DNA from: Limonium bicolor
Taxonomy: Eukaryota > Streptophyta > Magnoliopsida > Caryophyllales > Plumbaginaceae
Length of the DNA: 64,000 nt
Assembly (NCBI GenBank): GCA_023374045.1
Contig: CM041782.1
Coordinates: 191,040,925-191,104,924, forward strand
Reading direction: 5' to 3'
Shown here: piece after piece, positions 1-12,223 of the stretch
Layout: each line of letters begins with the position of its first letter
How positions within the stretch are numbered: the first letter of the stretch is position 1
Program-made: the position numbers and the translations under genes
Notes under the pieces: generated by a model
Database searches by the model: none
What the model was told of the DNA's origin: nothing
Seen by the model: the letters and a program-made list of their open reading frames with translations, nothing else

Positions 1-1180
1 TATGAGTGTATAAAATCATAAAAATCAAAGGAAGAAAATCAGATGAAGAGTAGAGAAGCTTAAGGTATGTTTTTACCTTAAAATGAGATTTTGAGAAACT
101 TTGGTCTCCTAACTTGCTTCAACCGAATTTGATTGATGTTCTAACCTTAGAACACTGAGAATAAGCCATAGGAACTGATTAGCAATGAGATCTAAGCATA
201 GGTGGTGAAGAGATGAAGAAAAAGAGCCAAAAACAAGCCTTAAACATTACCTTAGAAGCTTAGAAGTTGGATCTACCTTCCTAACTCAAGAGCCACGGTT
301 GAGAGAGTTTGGAAGGTGAGTGAGCTCGGCTGGAATGAGCTAGGGTAAGAGAATGATTGCAAATGAGACTTAATAATTCAAAAGACAAACTTTTGCTTAG
401 TTTATTGTTTCTTAATTGGAGGTGACTCATCAAGGGGATAAGAGGGACAAGGAGTCGGCTAATGGAGGAGAAAGAGGGGCTCACACGGTTTTGGAGGCAG
501 CTTAATCAAATAATAGAGTAAAAGTGGTGTATAAACTAATAAAAAGGCAAAAGTAACCCTTAATTTAGGGTATTATGTTGGAGTGCTGTCCATGGTGTGT
601 ACAAGTGGCGAATTGGAGCCTCCTTACCTTGTGGCTGCCGATATCTTATGGTCCAAGGGGTCAACTTTGACCTCTTGACCAATCTTAGTCAATGTTGACT
701 CATGTGGGCCCCCTTTTAGGGTTTTATTAATATTTTAATATTAAATTTGTAAAAATTTGTAAAATTTGGAATTAAATTCCTAATATGATATAATGTGATA
801 TAATATCATATTTAAAGGTATTTATAACCTTTAAGCTCATTAAAAAACCAATTTAGAAAGCAATTTCATAAAAATGTGCTTTAAGGAGTTTTAGTGCACA
901 TTTTGTGTTGCAAGGTGTTTCTGAGCTTAGTTTTCTTTGAGAACTGTTTTGTTGTGTTCCTTACTTCATTATAATACTTAGGAATACACTTTGGATCCTA
1001 TCTGAGGTCATACAATCTTTATGGTGTCTTAAAGCACCTTTTTGGCTTTACCGATCTTAAGGCATGTTTTGCCTTGTTGAGATCTTTTAGATTGTTCCCC
1101 AGTAATATTTAGATGTTTATTAACCATCTTAGATCATTAATAGATCATTTAATTATATTTTAAAGGTTAGGGGTATTTCA
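1..1180 (-). repeat. Element A, 3' LTR (partial, runs off left edge)
   Basis: This stretch matches 52357-53526 almost base for base and ends in GGGGTATTTCA followed by a polypurine tract on the minus strand. It is therefore the U3-bearing end of the 3' LTR of the minus-strand element A. Its partner LTR is about 5.0 kb, so roughly 3.8 kb lies outside the window. Differences from the partner are scattered substitutions and 1-2 nt indels, which suggests a fairly recent insertion. The short ORF at 281-484 recurs in the other LTR (52629-52832) only because LTRs start identical; I do not treat it as a gene. Confidence 0.93.
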
Positions 1181-1215
1181 GTCTACCCCTCTTAAAAAGG
1201 CTTCGTCCCGAAGTC
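1181..1215 (-). promoter_or_regulatory. Element A polypurine tract and flanking hairpin
   Basis: On the minus strand a purine-rich run (AAGAGGGGTAG core) directly precedes the LTR start TGAAATACCC, as expected for the plus-strand primer of reverse transcription. Just upstream lies a small inverted repeat, CTTCG-GGA-CGAAG (plus 1201-1213), equivalent to hairpins at the same place in B and D. Confidence 0.8.
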
Positions 1216-1610
1216 CTTAATCCTCTACAATTCACCTAAGGAATCAAGTTCCACTAAGTAACCAATCAGTCCATCACTAGGGAGTAACTCCCACTAGGTT
1301 CAAACCTAGTCTATACATACAGCATATATCAAATAGCCAAACCACATGGTATATACTCATTCATTTCATAGCACTAAACAAGGTGCACAACCAATTCATC
1401 AACAGAAGTACTCAGCGGTACTATATATATTCAAACAGGTGCACTAAGGCACATACATAAAATGTATTCAACATACAATCATCCAAACAAACATGTATGA
1501 TGCATCATACCAACAAAACAAGACCTAATGCATAACATATGCGCAAGCCAAGTGGTGTCTACCCCCCTTAAAAAGGGTTTGACCACGAACCCGTACAAGT
1601 ATCACAACTA
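1216..1610 (-). other. Element A 3' untranslated region
   Basis: About 400 bp between the pol stop codon and the polypurine tract. I see no coding potential and only AT-rich, mildly repetitive CATACA-type sequence. Confidence 0.6.
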
Positions 1611-3410
1611 CTACTCGAAGAGTGCGGGATACTTCGCTCTCATGGAGTCATCTAACTCCCATGTAGCCTCCTCCACCTCATGGTTCGACCAGAGAACCTT
1701 GACCATACTAACGGTCTTGTTCCTAGTCTGCCTCGTCTTCGTATCGAGGATGCGGAGTGGTACTTCCTCATATCGTAGAGCGGGGTCCAACTCTAAAGTC
1801 TCTGGCTGCAAAACGTGTGATGGGTGGGGCACATACTTCTTCAACTGTGAAACGTGAAATATGTCGTGCACTCTCCTGAGCTCTGCTGGCAAATCCAGTC
1901 TGTAGACTAACGGGCCCACTCGCTCCCTAATCGCATAAGGTCCAACATACTTTGGGCTCAACTTGCCCTTCTGCCCAAACCGGAATATCCCCTTCATGGG
2001 TGACACTCTAAGGAATACCATATCATCAGTAGTGAACTCAATGTCCCTCCTCTTGGTGTCTGCATAAGATTTCTGCCGGTCCTGAGCTGCCTTCATGTTC
2101 TTTCTAATCTGTAAGACATCCTCCTTAATCTGCTCTAGGTACTCTGGTCCTAGAAGTGTATTCTCGCTGGCCTCATCCCAGCATAGAGGAGTCCTACATG
2201 GTCTACCATATAGTGCATGAAACGGTGGCATCTGTATCGAGGAGTGGTAGCTGTTGTTGTAGGCGAACTCTATCAGATGTAGTCGCTCTAACCAACTCCC
2301 CTGAAAATCTAAGGCACATGCCCTCAGCATGTCCTCCAGTGTCTGGATGGTCCTCTCACTCTGACCGTCGGTCTGTGGATGGAATGTCGTACTAAGCTTC
2401 AACTTCGTACCCAAGGCTTCCTGAACCTGTCCCCAGAATCTGGACAAAAATCGAGGGTCCCTATCAGAAACAATAGTCTTTGGCACACCATGGTGCCGGA
2501 TCACCTCCTTCTGGAACAAGTCCGCTAATTTCGGGACCTTCCAGGTATCCTTCATCGCAACAAACTTAGCCACCTTCGTCAGACGGTCCACAATGACCCA
2601 TATCGTGTTCAGTCCTCCCTTAGTCGGTGGAAGACCGATAACGAAATCCATCGAGATGTCCTCGAACTTCCAACAAGGAATAGGCATAGACTGCACTAAA
2701 CCTCCGGGTCTCCTATGCTCAAACTTAACCTTCTGACAGGTCAAGCATCTAGTCACGTAGTCAGCTACATCCTTCTTCATCCCGCTCCACCAGAAATGAA
2801 CCTTCAAATCCTTATACATCTTCGAAGAACAGGGGTGGACGGATAAGGACGAGCAATGAGCCTCCTGGAGTATCTTCTCCTTCAAGTCAGGAGAAGACTC
2901 CGGAATACACAAACGGCCATTCAGTCGAATCATGCCATCATCACACAGTTCGAAGTCATACTTCTGACTTTCAAAACAACCCTCCAACATTTTCTGCTTG
3001 ATGCTCTCCATATACTGGTCACTCTCCTGTGTAGCTCGTATCTCATCAATCATACTGCTGCTGGCTAACAGTGTAAATAATGAATGAGCTCTGCGGCTCA
3101 GGGCGTCGGCTACTACATTCGCCTTACCCTCTTTATACCTCAGGTCTATATCGTAGTCCTTCAAGAACTCGACCCATCTTCTCTGTCGCATGTTCAGCTC
3201 CTTCTGAGAGAAGAGATGCTGTAAACTCTTATGATCAGAGTAGATAGTGACTGTCACACCGTAAAGATAATGTCGCCAGATCTTCAAAGCGAAGACTACC
3301 GCGCCTAACTCAAGGTCGTGTGTGGGGTAATTCACCTCATGCTTCTTCAGCTGTCGGGATGCGTAGGCAACTACCTTCCTGTGCTGCATAAGCACACAGC
3401 CTAGACCGGT
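1611..3410 (-). pseudogene. pol: Element A pol: RNase H, integrase and chromodomain
   Basis: This open frame of about 600 codons follows an in-frame TGA (3411-3413). It starts inside RNase H (residues about 1-100, with the YSDHKSLQ and DALSRR blocks). Next comes the H2C2 zinc domain ending in [11 protein letters not shown]. The integrase core follows, with its acidic residues in [15 protein letters not shown] and the Glu of GQSERT. After a GPY-like region ([19 protein letters not shown]) it ends in a chromodomain-like tail ([23 protein letters not shown]). This order and tail are typical of the Tekay/Del clade of plant chromoviruses, in which the chromodomain is thought to steer integration to heterochromatin. 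The frame reads to its natural end, but upstream lesions mean the polyprotein cannot be made intact. Confidence 0.93.
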
Positions 3411-3737
3411 TCAAGAGGCATCACAGTATACCTCGAACCCATCGGTGCCCTCAGGAATAGTAAGGACGGGTGCCGATGTCAGGAGATCCTTCAGTGTCTG
3501 AAAGGACTGCTCACACTCTACAGACCATAAGAACTGGGACTCCTTCTTTATGAGATTAGTCATTGGTTTAGCCTCTTTGGAGAAGTCCTTCACGAACCTT
3601 CTATAGTAACCGGCCAAACCCAGAAAGCTGCGGACGTCTGTAACTGTCTTTGGCCTTGGCCAACTCTTCACTGCCTCAATCTTAGTAGGGTCTACAGATA
3701 TCCCATCTGCTGATATGATGTGTCCCAGAAATGACAC
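3411..3737 (-). pseudogene. pol: Element A pol: RT thumb to RNase H start
   Basis: This segment carries the end of reverse transcriptase (SFLGHIIS, the [16 protein letters not shown] block) and the first RNase H acidic block (EVYCDAS). It closes at a TGA directly after CDAS, where element B has a Gly codon, so a Gly-to-stop change is likely. Upstream it is joined to the RT frame by a frameshift near 3735-3745: the RT frame there runs FWLDRV and then loses homology. Confidence 0.88.
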
Positions 3738-4635
3738 GGTCTAACCAGAACTCACACTTCGAGAGCTTGGCATACAGCTGGTTCTTCCTCATAATATTCA
3801 ACACATGTCTCAAATGTAACTCATGATCTTCCCTGGTCTTCGAATAGATCAGAATATCGTCGATGAACACCACAACTGAACTATCAAGCTGTTCTCTGAA
3901 GAGACGGTTAATCAAATCCATGAATATGGCTGGTGCATTCGTCAATCCGAATGGCATAACGGTGAACTCGTAGTGTCCATACCGTGTCCTGAAAGCTGTC
4001 TTCTCTATGTCACCCTCTGCGATCCTAATCTGATGGTAGCCAGATCTGAGATCTATCTTCGAGAACACACTGGCCCCTCTCAACTGGTCAAATAAGTCAT
4101 CAATCCGTGGTAACGGGTACTTGTTCTTGACCGTGACCGCATTAAGCTCGCGGTAGTCGATGCAGAGTCGCATACTGCCGTCCTTCTTCTTGACAAATAA
4201 TACTGGAGCACCCCAAGGAGAAACACTCGGTCGAATGAATCCCTCGTCGAGGAGGTCCTCCAGTTGTACCTTCAGCTCCCTCATCTCAGCTGGTGCCATA
4301 CGGTAGGGTGCCTTAGCAATAGGGCCCGTACCTGGCAATAAGTCGACGGCGAACTCAACCTCACGCACAGGCGGCATGCCTGGCAACTCATCAGGAAACA
4401 CGTCGGGAAAGTCTGCCACGACTGGAATGTCTACATCCATCCCGTCGCACTGTCTCGTGTCCTGTACATAACAGAGGAAGGCTTGTCGGCCCTTCTTAAC
4501 ATCCTTTATCAGGGACAATGCTGACACGATCTTGACAGTCGGCTCTCTCCTCACACTGCGGTACGACACTGTCTTGCCGCTCGGCCCCTTCAGTAATAGT
4601 CGATGCTCTGCACAATGAAGGCGGCCCTTATGCTT
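3738..4635 (-). pseudogene. pol: Element A pol: reverse transcriptase
   Basis: All core RT blocks are present: [42 protein letters not shown], the palm Asp in [22 protein letters not shown], and the catalytic FIDDIL (the FxDD variant usual in Ty3/gypsy). It is in the same frame as the protease upstream, separated only by one TAG codon at 4636-4638. It leaves frame near 3740, so the copy carries at least three pol lesions: TAG, a frameshift and TGA. The domain copies genomic RNA into cDNA using a tRNA primer. Confidence 0.93.
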
Positions 4636-4907
4636 CTATAGCCAATCCATACCCACTATAATGTCGAAACCCAAGTTCCTAAACTCAATCAAATCAATGG
4701 GAAAAGTCTCATTCATAATACTAATCTCTGACCCTAAGTACTGCCTGGTGCAACCTACTTTCTCCTTCGATGGAAGGGTGACTGAAAAGTCTGAAAGCTG
4801 TTCGGGGGCAGCCCCCAGCTTCATAGCAAATGCCGGGGAAATAAAAGAATGCGAAGCCCCTGAGTCGAACAATACGGAAGCACTAACACCATCAACAGGA
4901 AAGGTAC
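4636..4907 (-). pseudogene. pol: Element A aspartic protease, main exon
   Basis: The frame contains the retroviral-type protease motif LFDSGASHSFIS and the second conserved region near its end (NLGFDIIVGMDWL), where a TAG stops it. I place the exon start at 4907. There a minus-strand CTCAG acceptor gives phase 1, and joining to the small exon 23610-23687 recreates the residues (VITG then TFPVDG) that element B encodes continuously (TILTGTFPVNG). An ATG-initiated ORF reaching 4929 exists only because element B inserted at 4917; its first codons are B LTR sequence. Confidence 0.85.
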
Positions 4908-4911
4908 CTGA

Positions 4912-4916
4912 GATCA
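4912..4916. repeat. Target-site duplication of element B (left)
   Basis: GATCA abuts the LTR start TGTAACACCCC and recurs at 23542-23546 just after the LTR end GGGGTATTTCA. The exact 5-bp match proves insertion of 4917-23541 into element A. Confidence 0.95.
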
Positions 4917-5375
4917 TGTAACACCCCAACTGCTAATTCCTTCGTTATCCTCTAATCGCTCCCATAATTGCCTTACTCGCAGCGGAATACTTACCTACTC
5001 CCGGCGGGTGATACAACGCCATTAACCACCCAAGGTTAACAAGGCTACTACTACTTACCGTATCGGTCTGATGATTAGAATAAAATGCATACCTACTACT
5101 TACATTACAATACCGATTACTTACTTACATTTGATTACCGAGTATACTGAATATATGGATTACATTCGAAGACTACTTCCCAAAAAATGAAGAGTTTATA
5201 CATCATCTCCTTACTATCCAATTAAGAATTCCATATCCAAAAAGGTGTACCACATGGTACACCGGCTACACAAAAAGGCCTTAGCCGTGTACAACTCAGT
5301 ACACCGTTTCAATCCTACTAACTACCAAAAAGAATCACATCCCGTCCTTACCCTTCCGTCACGCCTCGCGGGTAC

Positions 5376-5418
5376 CTGTAGAGTAAAAACATTCCCCCTA
5401 GGGGGTCAGCTTACGCTG
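5376..5418 (-). promoter_or_regulatory. U5 twin-hairpin, T-tract, AG module (B, 3' LTR copy)
   Basis: On the minus strand CAGC-GTAA-GCTG is followed by CCCCC-TA-GGGGG-like complementary runs, a T-rich tract and CTACAG/GTACC. The same arrangement occurs in G, D and E with different but still pairing bases. It looks like a folded element followed by a 3' splice site; the function is inferred. Confidence 0.5.
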
Positions 5419-6534
5419 CATATGATAACCGCATACCCCGCGTGCTAGCGAGGGTACGCCAACTAATTGGTCGAGTACATGCGGTTCGTTTCATTCATAC
5501 ATACATACATACATGCTTTATACAGTACAATACAATACATTCCATACACAAGGCATACATACATACAATACATACAAGGAAGACAATTCAGGTCAACCTT
5601 TCATACTTACCATACTCACCGCATTACGGAGATACAATTCTCCAATACATACAAAGGTTTTGTTAGCCTCATTACACACCCGGGTTAATCGGGTGTTCAA
5701 TACTCTTTTACTCCGGGTCAATGACTTACAATCGTCAAGACCAATACAAATACAATACTTACTTCTTACATACTTTACTTCCAGTTAAGTCGGTATGACC
5801 TCCAGGCAGGGATTACTACATCCCACCACCGGGCTTTAGGGTGGCCCACTAATCTAGGATGCTACCCATTCAAGGGAATTGGTCCAAGGAAAAGATTATA
5901 GCCAGGATTCGGATCCAACCTCTTGTGTTTCCTTATCCTTACGCGTGGCCGAAACTATATCGGACTTCTACTCATTCCATTTTACTCATTACTCAAGTTA
6001 GGAGTCAGAATGTTAGGAATTAGTAGAAGTCAGTACTTCATTTCCATACATGCATACGATACACAAGTACACAATACTTACACATACTTCTCATTTCCAT
6101 TCATTCATTTCATGAATTATACAAACTAATTGTTCAAGAAGATACAACAAGAACAAAATAGTTCAAACATAGTTAAGTGCAATATAAGTCCGATTCGTGC
6201 ATTTATCTTGTTGGTGATCACATAAGCACACAAATCGGGGTAACCAAGTTAGGATACAGGGCATGAAGAAATCATACCGTTCACCGTCGTATACGTACTA
6301 CCGGGTTCCTTCGAGGATCAACTATTTGATTCCTATACATACATGAAGTAGTATGATCAATGGTCAATTATTGATCTACTTACTCCTTCATTGATACTTT
6401 CAATATATACTTACTACTTTATTACCTTCTTACTTGGTTACAAAACCATTCTTTTCTTTACTACCTCTTAAACTTGTTTCCTTACTCATTCACTTACTTT
6501 CTTACCATTATTACTTCATTAATGGTGTATTACT

Positions 6535-6545
6535 ACATATATATG
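6535..6545 (-). promoter_or_regulatory. Candidate TATA box, B 3' LTR copy
   Basis: Minus-strand GCATATATATG lies about 80 bp downstream of the palindrome array and just past an A-rich run. The order array, A-tract, TATA-like box recurs in G and D, which supports it as the core promoter. The transcription start is not determined. Confidence 0.4.
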
Positions 6546-6625
6546 CTTACACGGGTATAGGCATATACACATACATACATATGATTACTACAGTCATATT
6601 ATAAAACATTTTTTTGTCTATGTTT

Positions 6626-6966
6626 GGGCCGTCGACCCACCGTCTGACCCAACATCTGGGTCGGACCATTCCAGTAAGTTTTCGTTCTCTGAAATTCATC
6701 CGTCCGACCCAGCACTGTTCTGTCCGACCCATACACCTCTGGGTCGGACCATTCCAGAAAGTTCCGGTTCTGTTGCCCAAGCTATGTCCGACCCATGTCC
6801 GATCCAACATCTGGGTCGGACGAAGTCAGAAACTTCGGCACACAAAAATTTTGCCTGTCCGACCCATGTCCGACTCACGGCCCTGGGTCGGACCATTCCA
6901 GAAGGTTTTATTCTCGTTACTCAAGCCTTGTCCGACCCAGCGTCCAATCCAGGCTGTGGGTCGGAC
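6626..6966 (-). repeat. GTCCGACCC palindrome array, B 3' LTR copy
   Basis: About a dozen copies of TCCGACCCA or its complement TGGGTCGGA are arranged as inverted pairs. They are separated by spacers that usually begin (minus strand) with CTGGAATGG after TTCT or TTACT. The array is far more GC-rich than the LTR around it. An equivalent, nearly identical array is at 21281-21621. Confidence 0.8.
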
Positions 6967-8904
6967 AGTAGCAGAACACTGCTACCGGCTTTGTTTTTCA
7001 ATTCCTTTCTTACCCATCTCTTCCCTAATCTTCCTACATGTAATCCCACATGATATAATGCCATTTAGGCTTCCTAAAATACCTTAACCCATTCTCCAAA
7101 TACATTACTCAATCCTAGTTATGCTTACACATTTTTCCTCATTTCTTCCCAACACTTGCATCAATTTTCATTCTCCCTTTGTTACAGATTTTGTTTCCTC
7201 TTCTTATGCTACAGATTTTCATTCAAACTTCTATCCTCCATTACTCCCTCAACTAATGCTACTCCTAGCATCCAAGATACATTACTTTACATCCTATTTC
7301 CTTCCCATTAACACACTCATTTCCAAATCTGTTTCAAACTATAAAACACTCTTCTTAAACTCTCCAAATACTTCCTCTTCTTGAACAACTTAAGTCCTTT
7401 CATTCATACACAAAATTTGACATAGTCTCCCCTATATTTTTAACATTCTCCACACATATTTCAGCTCACATATTCTCATTCTCACAACCTGTTTATACAA
7501 TACATTATACCCACAATTCAACACTACTACAACAACCTAAAATTCCTGCACATACTCAATCAATACCCAATGTTTTCCCAAGCTTTTAAAACTCATTTAA
7601 AAACTTCAAAACTGTTACAATCTCATTACTCATCATACTACAATATGCTTACTACTCATTCCTCAATTCGTTACTCATTTTACTACTCCAAAACTGTTAC
7701 ACTACTACATACAAAGCAAGCTCAAGGTAAAGGTAATTACCTTGTGTTTCTAGTTTTCTTTCCTTTCCTTTCCTTCTCTTCCTTTCTTCTCCTTTGTTCT
7801 CGGTCCCAATGAGGTTCACACACACCAAGTGCTACAACCCATAACAATACACAATACCATTTAACATTCATTTTCACTCTAACCCTAGAATTTACATGTT
7901 TTAGGGTTTGGGAAAGAGTATTACCTTCCAATGGATGAATGAGGTTCTTGACTAGCAAGAGAACAATATTCCTAGCCCAACAAGAAAGCCAAAATCGGCT
8001 GGAACAAAGAGGAACCAAGAGTTCAAAAACTGAAATTTCTTATAATGCAAACAAGGGCTAGAAATGATGGATTTTCGAATTTCTTTTTACCTCAAGATGA
8101 TAAGGAGGTGAAGGTGCTTCTAATGGTGGACTTGAATCTTTAAATGGAGAATACCCACCGGAATGAAAGTGGTCGTTTTCGATTTTTGAAAGGAGGAATG
8201 TGTTCTCCTTTGCGAGGGGATTACAATGGTGTAATTTTTGTTGAGTTTGGAGAAGATTTGAGTGTTCAAAGAGAGGAGAGAAGGAGGGGGCTGTAGAGGC
8301 TTCAACAAATCGCCATTAGCAAGCTTGAGGAAGAATAAGAGAAAAAGAGAGAGAGGGGTTACGTGAGAGAGAGCAAAGGGGGAGTGAGTTGTGAGGAGAG
8401 AGAGTGTCAAATTTGCTTTTCTTTACTTATTTCTTTTGTCCTCTAGTGAATTAGGAACAATAAAGAGAGGGGGAGGGGCTAATAAAATCGGCCCACACAC
8501 ACCCAACCTACAGATTTTTCACTTTTATTTACAAAAGTGGACACACTAAGTTTCTTTATTTGCATTCTCACCCCACAACTTCCCGGTTGTTACAGTTCTT
8601 ACTATCCAGTACCCGTTTTCCGGAATTTTCTCGTTTAATTAATTTTATTGGTTCTAAAGCTCCACTAATATTTATTAGTGACTATTTAGTTGACCAAAAT
8701 TGTTACGAGTCTATTTGACCCGCTTAAAGTCACGTTTTCCCGGTTTCCTCGAAAAACGCGCTTTAAGGTTCGTTTATGCTTTTAACCCATTTTAAAGGTC
8801 CGTTTTCTTCGGGATTTGTTCCCTCGTATTTATTTAAGTGTAATTAAGCCTTTAAAAATACAATTAGCCTAATTAATCACTGTTTTTAATTACGGGGTAT
8901 TTCA

Positions 8905-8938
8905 ATCTACCCCCTTAAGAAACTTTGCCCTCAAAGTT
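8905..8938 (-). promoter_or_regulatory. Element B polypurine tract and hairpin
   Basis: Minus-strand CTTAAGGGGGTAGAT abuts the LTR. Immediately before it is a 7-bp hairpin, AACTTTG-AGGG-CAAAGTT (plus 8921-8938), placed as in A and D. Confidence 0.82.
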
Positions 8939-9411
8939 GCTCAAGGTTACGGTTTACCATTTCTACTCATTTGGCAAGCCAATTGCCACAATACATTCTA
9001 CTACCACCTTACAAGTTGTTCACAATTCTTATACCACCAGCATACACAATTCAAATACCATGCACCATACTCAATCCAAATACCATACACAATACTCAAT
9101 TCATACACAATACTCCATTCGAATACCATACACAATACACTTCGCAATGTCATTCGTGTCATATACCGTACAACACAATGCATTACTCATTACACACATA
9201 CCATACTCATTCCGTACTCATTGTACTACATACTGAATACTACTAGCACTACATTGTGCCAATAAATACAATTAGCACTACATGTGCCAACCAAAATACA
9301 ATTACAATACATACATACTACGCAATGCTAACCCGAAGCAAAGCAAAAAGGCTCTACCCCCCTTAAAAGGGGTACACCCCGTACCCTCCGTGCTATACGG
9401 ATACTAGACAT
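8939..9411 (-). other. Element B 3' untranslated region, low complexity
   Basis: Between the pol stop and the polypurine tract the sequence is dominated by degenerate CATACACAATAC-type simple sequence (about 9030-9240). The ORFs seen here on both strands are by-products of that composition. Confidence 0.6.
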
Positions 9412-10131
9412 CTAGTCTACAAATAGATTCGGGTACTTCGCCTTCATGGCGTCCTCTAATTCCCAAGTCGCTTCCTCGACATCGTGGTTAGACCACAAGA
9501 CCTTCACCATTCTTATAGATTTATGGCGAGTGTCTCTTGTCTTCGTATCAAGGATTCGCAATGGAGTCTCGACATATCTCATCGTCGGCTCTAGGGATAA
9601 GTGTTCGGGTTCTAATACATGAGAGGGATCGGCTATGTATTTCTTGAGTTGGGATACATGAAAGACATCATGAACACGCCCCAATTCTTCAGGCAATGCT
9701 AGCCTATAAGCTACGGTTCCAATCCTCTCGGTAATGGTATACGGGCCCACAAATTTTGGGCTCAGCTTGCCCTTTTGGCCAAATCGAAAGACACCCTTCA
9801 TAGGTGAGACACGCAAGAACACTTGGTCACCCACGACGAACTCAAGGTCGCGTCGTCGCACATCCGCATAGGATTTCTGTCTATCTTGGGCTGCTTTCAT
9901 ATTTGCTCGGATTTGTTGCACTTCAGCTTGTACTTGTTCCAAATACTCCGGTCCTATGATGACCGCTTCGCTTGACTCATCCCAACACAACGGGGTACGA
10001 CAAGGTCTACCATAAAAAGCTTGGAACGACGACATCTTAATTGAATCATGGTAGCTATTGTTATACGAAAACTCGATAAGATGAAGCTTCTCAATCCAGC
10101 TCCCCTGAAAGTCTAAGGCACATGCCCTCAC
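9412..10131 (-). pseudogene. pol: Element B pol: integrase C-terminal part and chromodomain
   Basis: The frame begins at [12 protein letters not shown], just past the integrase catalytic Glu. It continues through the GPY-like module (KFVGPYTITERIGTVAYRL) and [13 protein letters not shown], and ends in a chromodomain-like tail ([23 protein letters not shown]) closely resembling element A's. It is out of frame with the upstream integrase segment, with the break near 10091-10145. In A the corresponding stretch is continuous. Confidence 0.9.
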
Positions 10132-11653
10132 TGTCCTCTCGGTCTGGCATGTCCTCTTCTGTCTGACCGTCGGTCTGTGGATGGAAGGCGGTGCTAAGTT
10201 TCAATTCAGTGCCCAGCGCTTCCCGTGTTGCTCTCCAGTATCTCGAAAGAAATCTAGTGTCGCGGTCAGATACAATAGTTTTCGGGACTCCGTGGTGTCG
10301 AATGATCTCCTTGTCGAACAGCTCCGCGAGCTTCGCCACCTTCCAGGTGTCCTTCATCGGTATGAATCGGGCAACCTTGGTGAGACGATCGACTACTACC
10401 CAGATCATGTTGAGTCCTCCCTTAGCAGGTGGGAGTCCAACAACAAAATCCATAGAGATATCATGGAATTTCCACTCCGGAATGGGCATGGATTGCACCA
10501 TTCCTCCCGGTCTTCGGTGCTCAAACTTCACCTTCTGGCATGTGAGACACCTTAGAACATATTCAGTCACGTCGGATTTCATTCCTGACCACCAGAAGTA
10601 CCTCTTCATGTCTTTGTACATTTTAGAGGCTCCCGGATGGACATGCAATGTCGAACAATGTGACTCTCGCAGAATGCGATCCCTTAGCTCAGCATTGCTT
10701 CGGGGGACGCATAATCTGCCATTCAATCGGATCAGACCATCTTCATGCAATTTGAAGTCGTACTTTCGGTTCTCGAAGGTACCCTCTATGATTTTCTGTC
10801 TGATCTCTGTGAAGTAAGGGTCGCTCAACTGAGCGTCTCGCACCTCGTCAACCAAGCTAGAAGAAGCGAGTAGCGAATGGAGCGAGTGTGCTCGACGACT
10901 CAGGGCGTCGGCTACAACGTTTGCCTTCCCTTCTTTATACTGGAGGTTGATGTCGTAATCTGATAGAAACTCCATCCACCTCCTCTGTCTTAGATTCAGT
11001 TCTTTCTGGGTAAATACATACTGCAAACTTTTGTGGTCGGAGTAGATGGTGATGCTTACCCCATAGAGATAGTGTCGCCATATCTTCAAGGCGAAGACAA
11101 TGGCTCCTAACTCTAGATCATGTGTCGGGTAATTCTCCTCATGCTTTTTCAGCTGGCGGGAGGCGTATGCTACTACCTTGTCATGCTGCATGAGTACGCA
11201 TCCTATGCCCTTGCCCGATGCATCACAATACACCTCAAATCCCTCTGTGCCCTCTAGAAGTGTGAGAATTGGCGCTGAGGTCAATGAGTCTTTTAGTTTC
11301 TGGAAGGATACTTCGCACTCGCTTGTCCATACAAACGGTGCATCTTTCTTCATCAATGACGTCATGGGCTTAGCGACTTTTGAGAAGTCCTTTACAAATC
11401 TCCGGTAATAACCGGCTAAACCAAGAAAGCTCCGGATGTCGGTACCAGTCTTAGGTCTAGGCCATGATCGCACTGCTTCGATTTTGGATGGATCTACTGA
11501 AATGCCCGCGCTCGAGATGACATGACCGAGGAATGATACCTGATCTAGCCAAAACTCGCATTTGGAGAACTTCGCATACAGCTGGTTCTCGCGCAGTGTC
11601 TCAAGTACTCTTCTCAAGTGGTTTTCATGCTCTTCTGCTGACTTCGAATACAC
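10091..11653 (-). pseudogene. pol: Element B pol: late RT, RNase H and integrase core
   Basis: The order is RT thumb ([19 protein letters not shown]), RNase H with [21 protein letters not shown] and DALSRR, the zinc domain ([11 protein letters not shown]), then integrase with [15 protein letters not shown] and HPQTDGQTE. The last about 25 residues are out of frame, so the catalytic Glu context is lost and a frameshift is needed to reach the C-terminal segment. The RT catalytic FIDDIL lies just upstream across another frame break (about 11650-11695). Confidence 0.9.
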
Positions 11654-12223
11654 AAGGATGTCGTCGATGAATACTACACTGAAGTGTCCAGCTGATCACT
11701 GAATAACCGATTCATTAGGTCCATGAATTTGGCTGGTGTTAGACAAACCGAATGGCATCACTGTGAATTCGTAGTGGCCATATCTTGTTCGGAATGCTGT
11801 TTTCTCAATGTCTTGCTCTTTGATAGCAATTTGGTGATATCCGGATCGAAGATCAATCTTAGAAAAGACGGATGCTCCCTTCAACTGATCGAACAGGTCG
11901 TCGATGCGTGGCAATGGATACTTGTTCTTTACAGTGACCGCATTCAATTCGCGGTAGTCGATGCAGAGGCGGAGACTACCGTCCTTCTTCTTCACGAAGA
12001 GGACCGGTGCTCCCCAGGGTGATACGCTCGGGCGTATAAACCCTTTGTCGAGTAGATCATGTAGTTGCTCTTTGAGTTCTGCCATTTCTGCTGGTGCCAT
12101 ACGGTATGGTGCCCTAGCAATGGGACCAGTACCCGGTACGAGGTCAATTTCAAACTCTACTGCTCTCTGTGGTGGCATACCAGGTAGCTCTTTCGGAAAT
12201 ACATCAGGGAATTCTGAGACTAC
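11654..12223 (-). pseudogene. pol: Element B pol: reverse transcriptase core
   Basis: This segment carries [63 protein letters not shown] and MPFGLSN. After MPFGLSN there is a small indel (about 11735), and a second one restores the frame before the catalytic FIDDIL block (about 11655-11690). It is preceded in frame by a TGA at 12224-12226. Its extent and motifs match element A's RT one for one, so this is a mutated copy rather than a different enzyme. Confidence 0.88.

Larger units (their letters stand above)
4917..8904 (-). repeat. Element B 3' LTR
   Basis: 3988 bp, TGTAACACCCC...GGGGTATTTCA on the plus strand (TG...CA on both strands). It matches 15539-16100 plus 20130-23541. Reading on the minus strand it contains U3, a palindrome array (6626-6966), an A-rich run, a TATA-like box (6535-6545), a block conserved with other families (about 6180-6330), and the U5 hairpin/AG module (5376-5418). 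Short ORFs inside it lie in low-complexity CATACA-type sequence and I do not call them. Confidence 0.95.

Noticed and set aside
281..484. 67-codon ORF repeated at 52629-52832
   Set aside because: Identical because both lie in LTRs of element A; no motif, and U3 is not expected to encode this.
6626..6966. Possible CRISPR-like array (repeats with spacers)
   Set aside because: Repeats are inverted pairs of 9-10 bases with uneven spacing in a plant LTR; no cas genes and no constant direct repeat.
6614..7087. 157-codon ORF and several overlapping ones on both strands of the B LTR
   Set aside because: They run through the GTCCGACCC palindrome array, which is free of stops in several frames; no protein-like signature.
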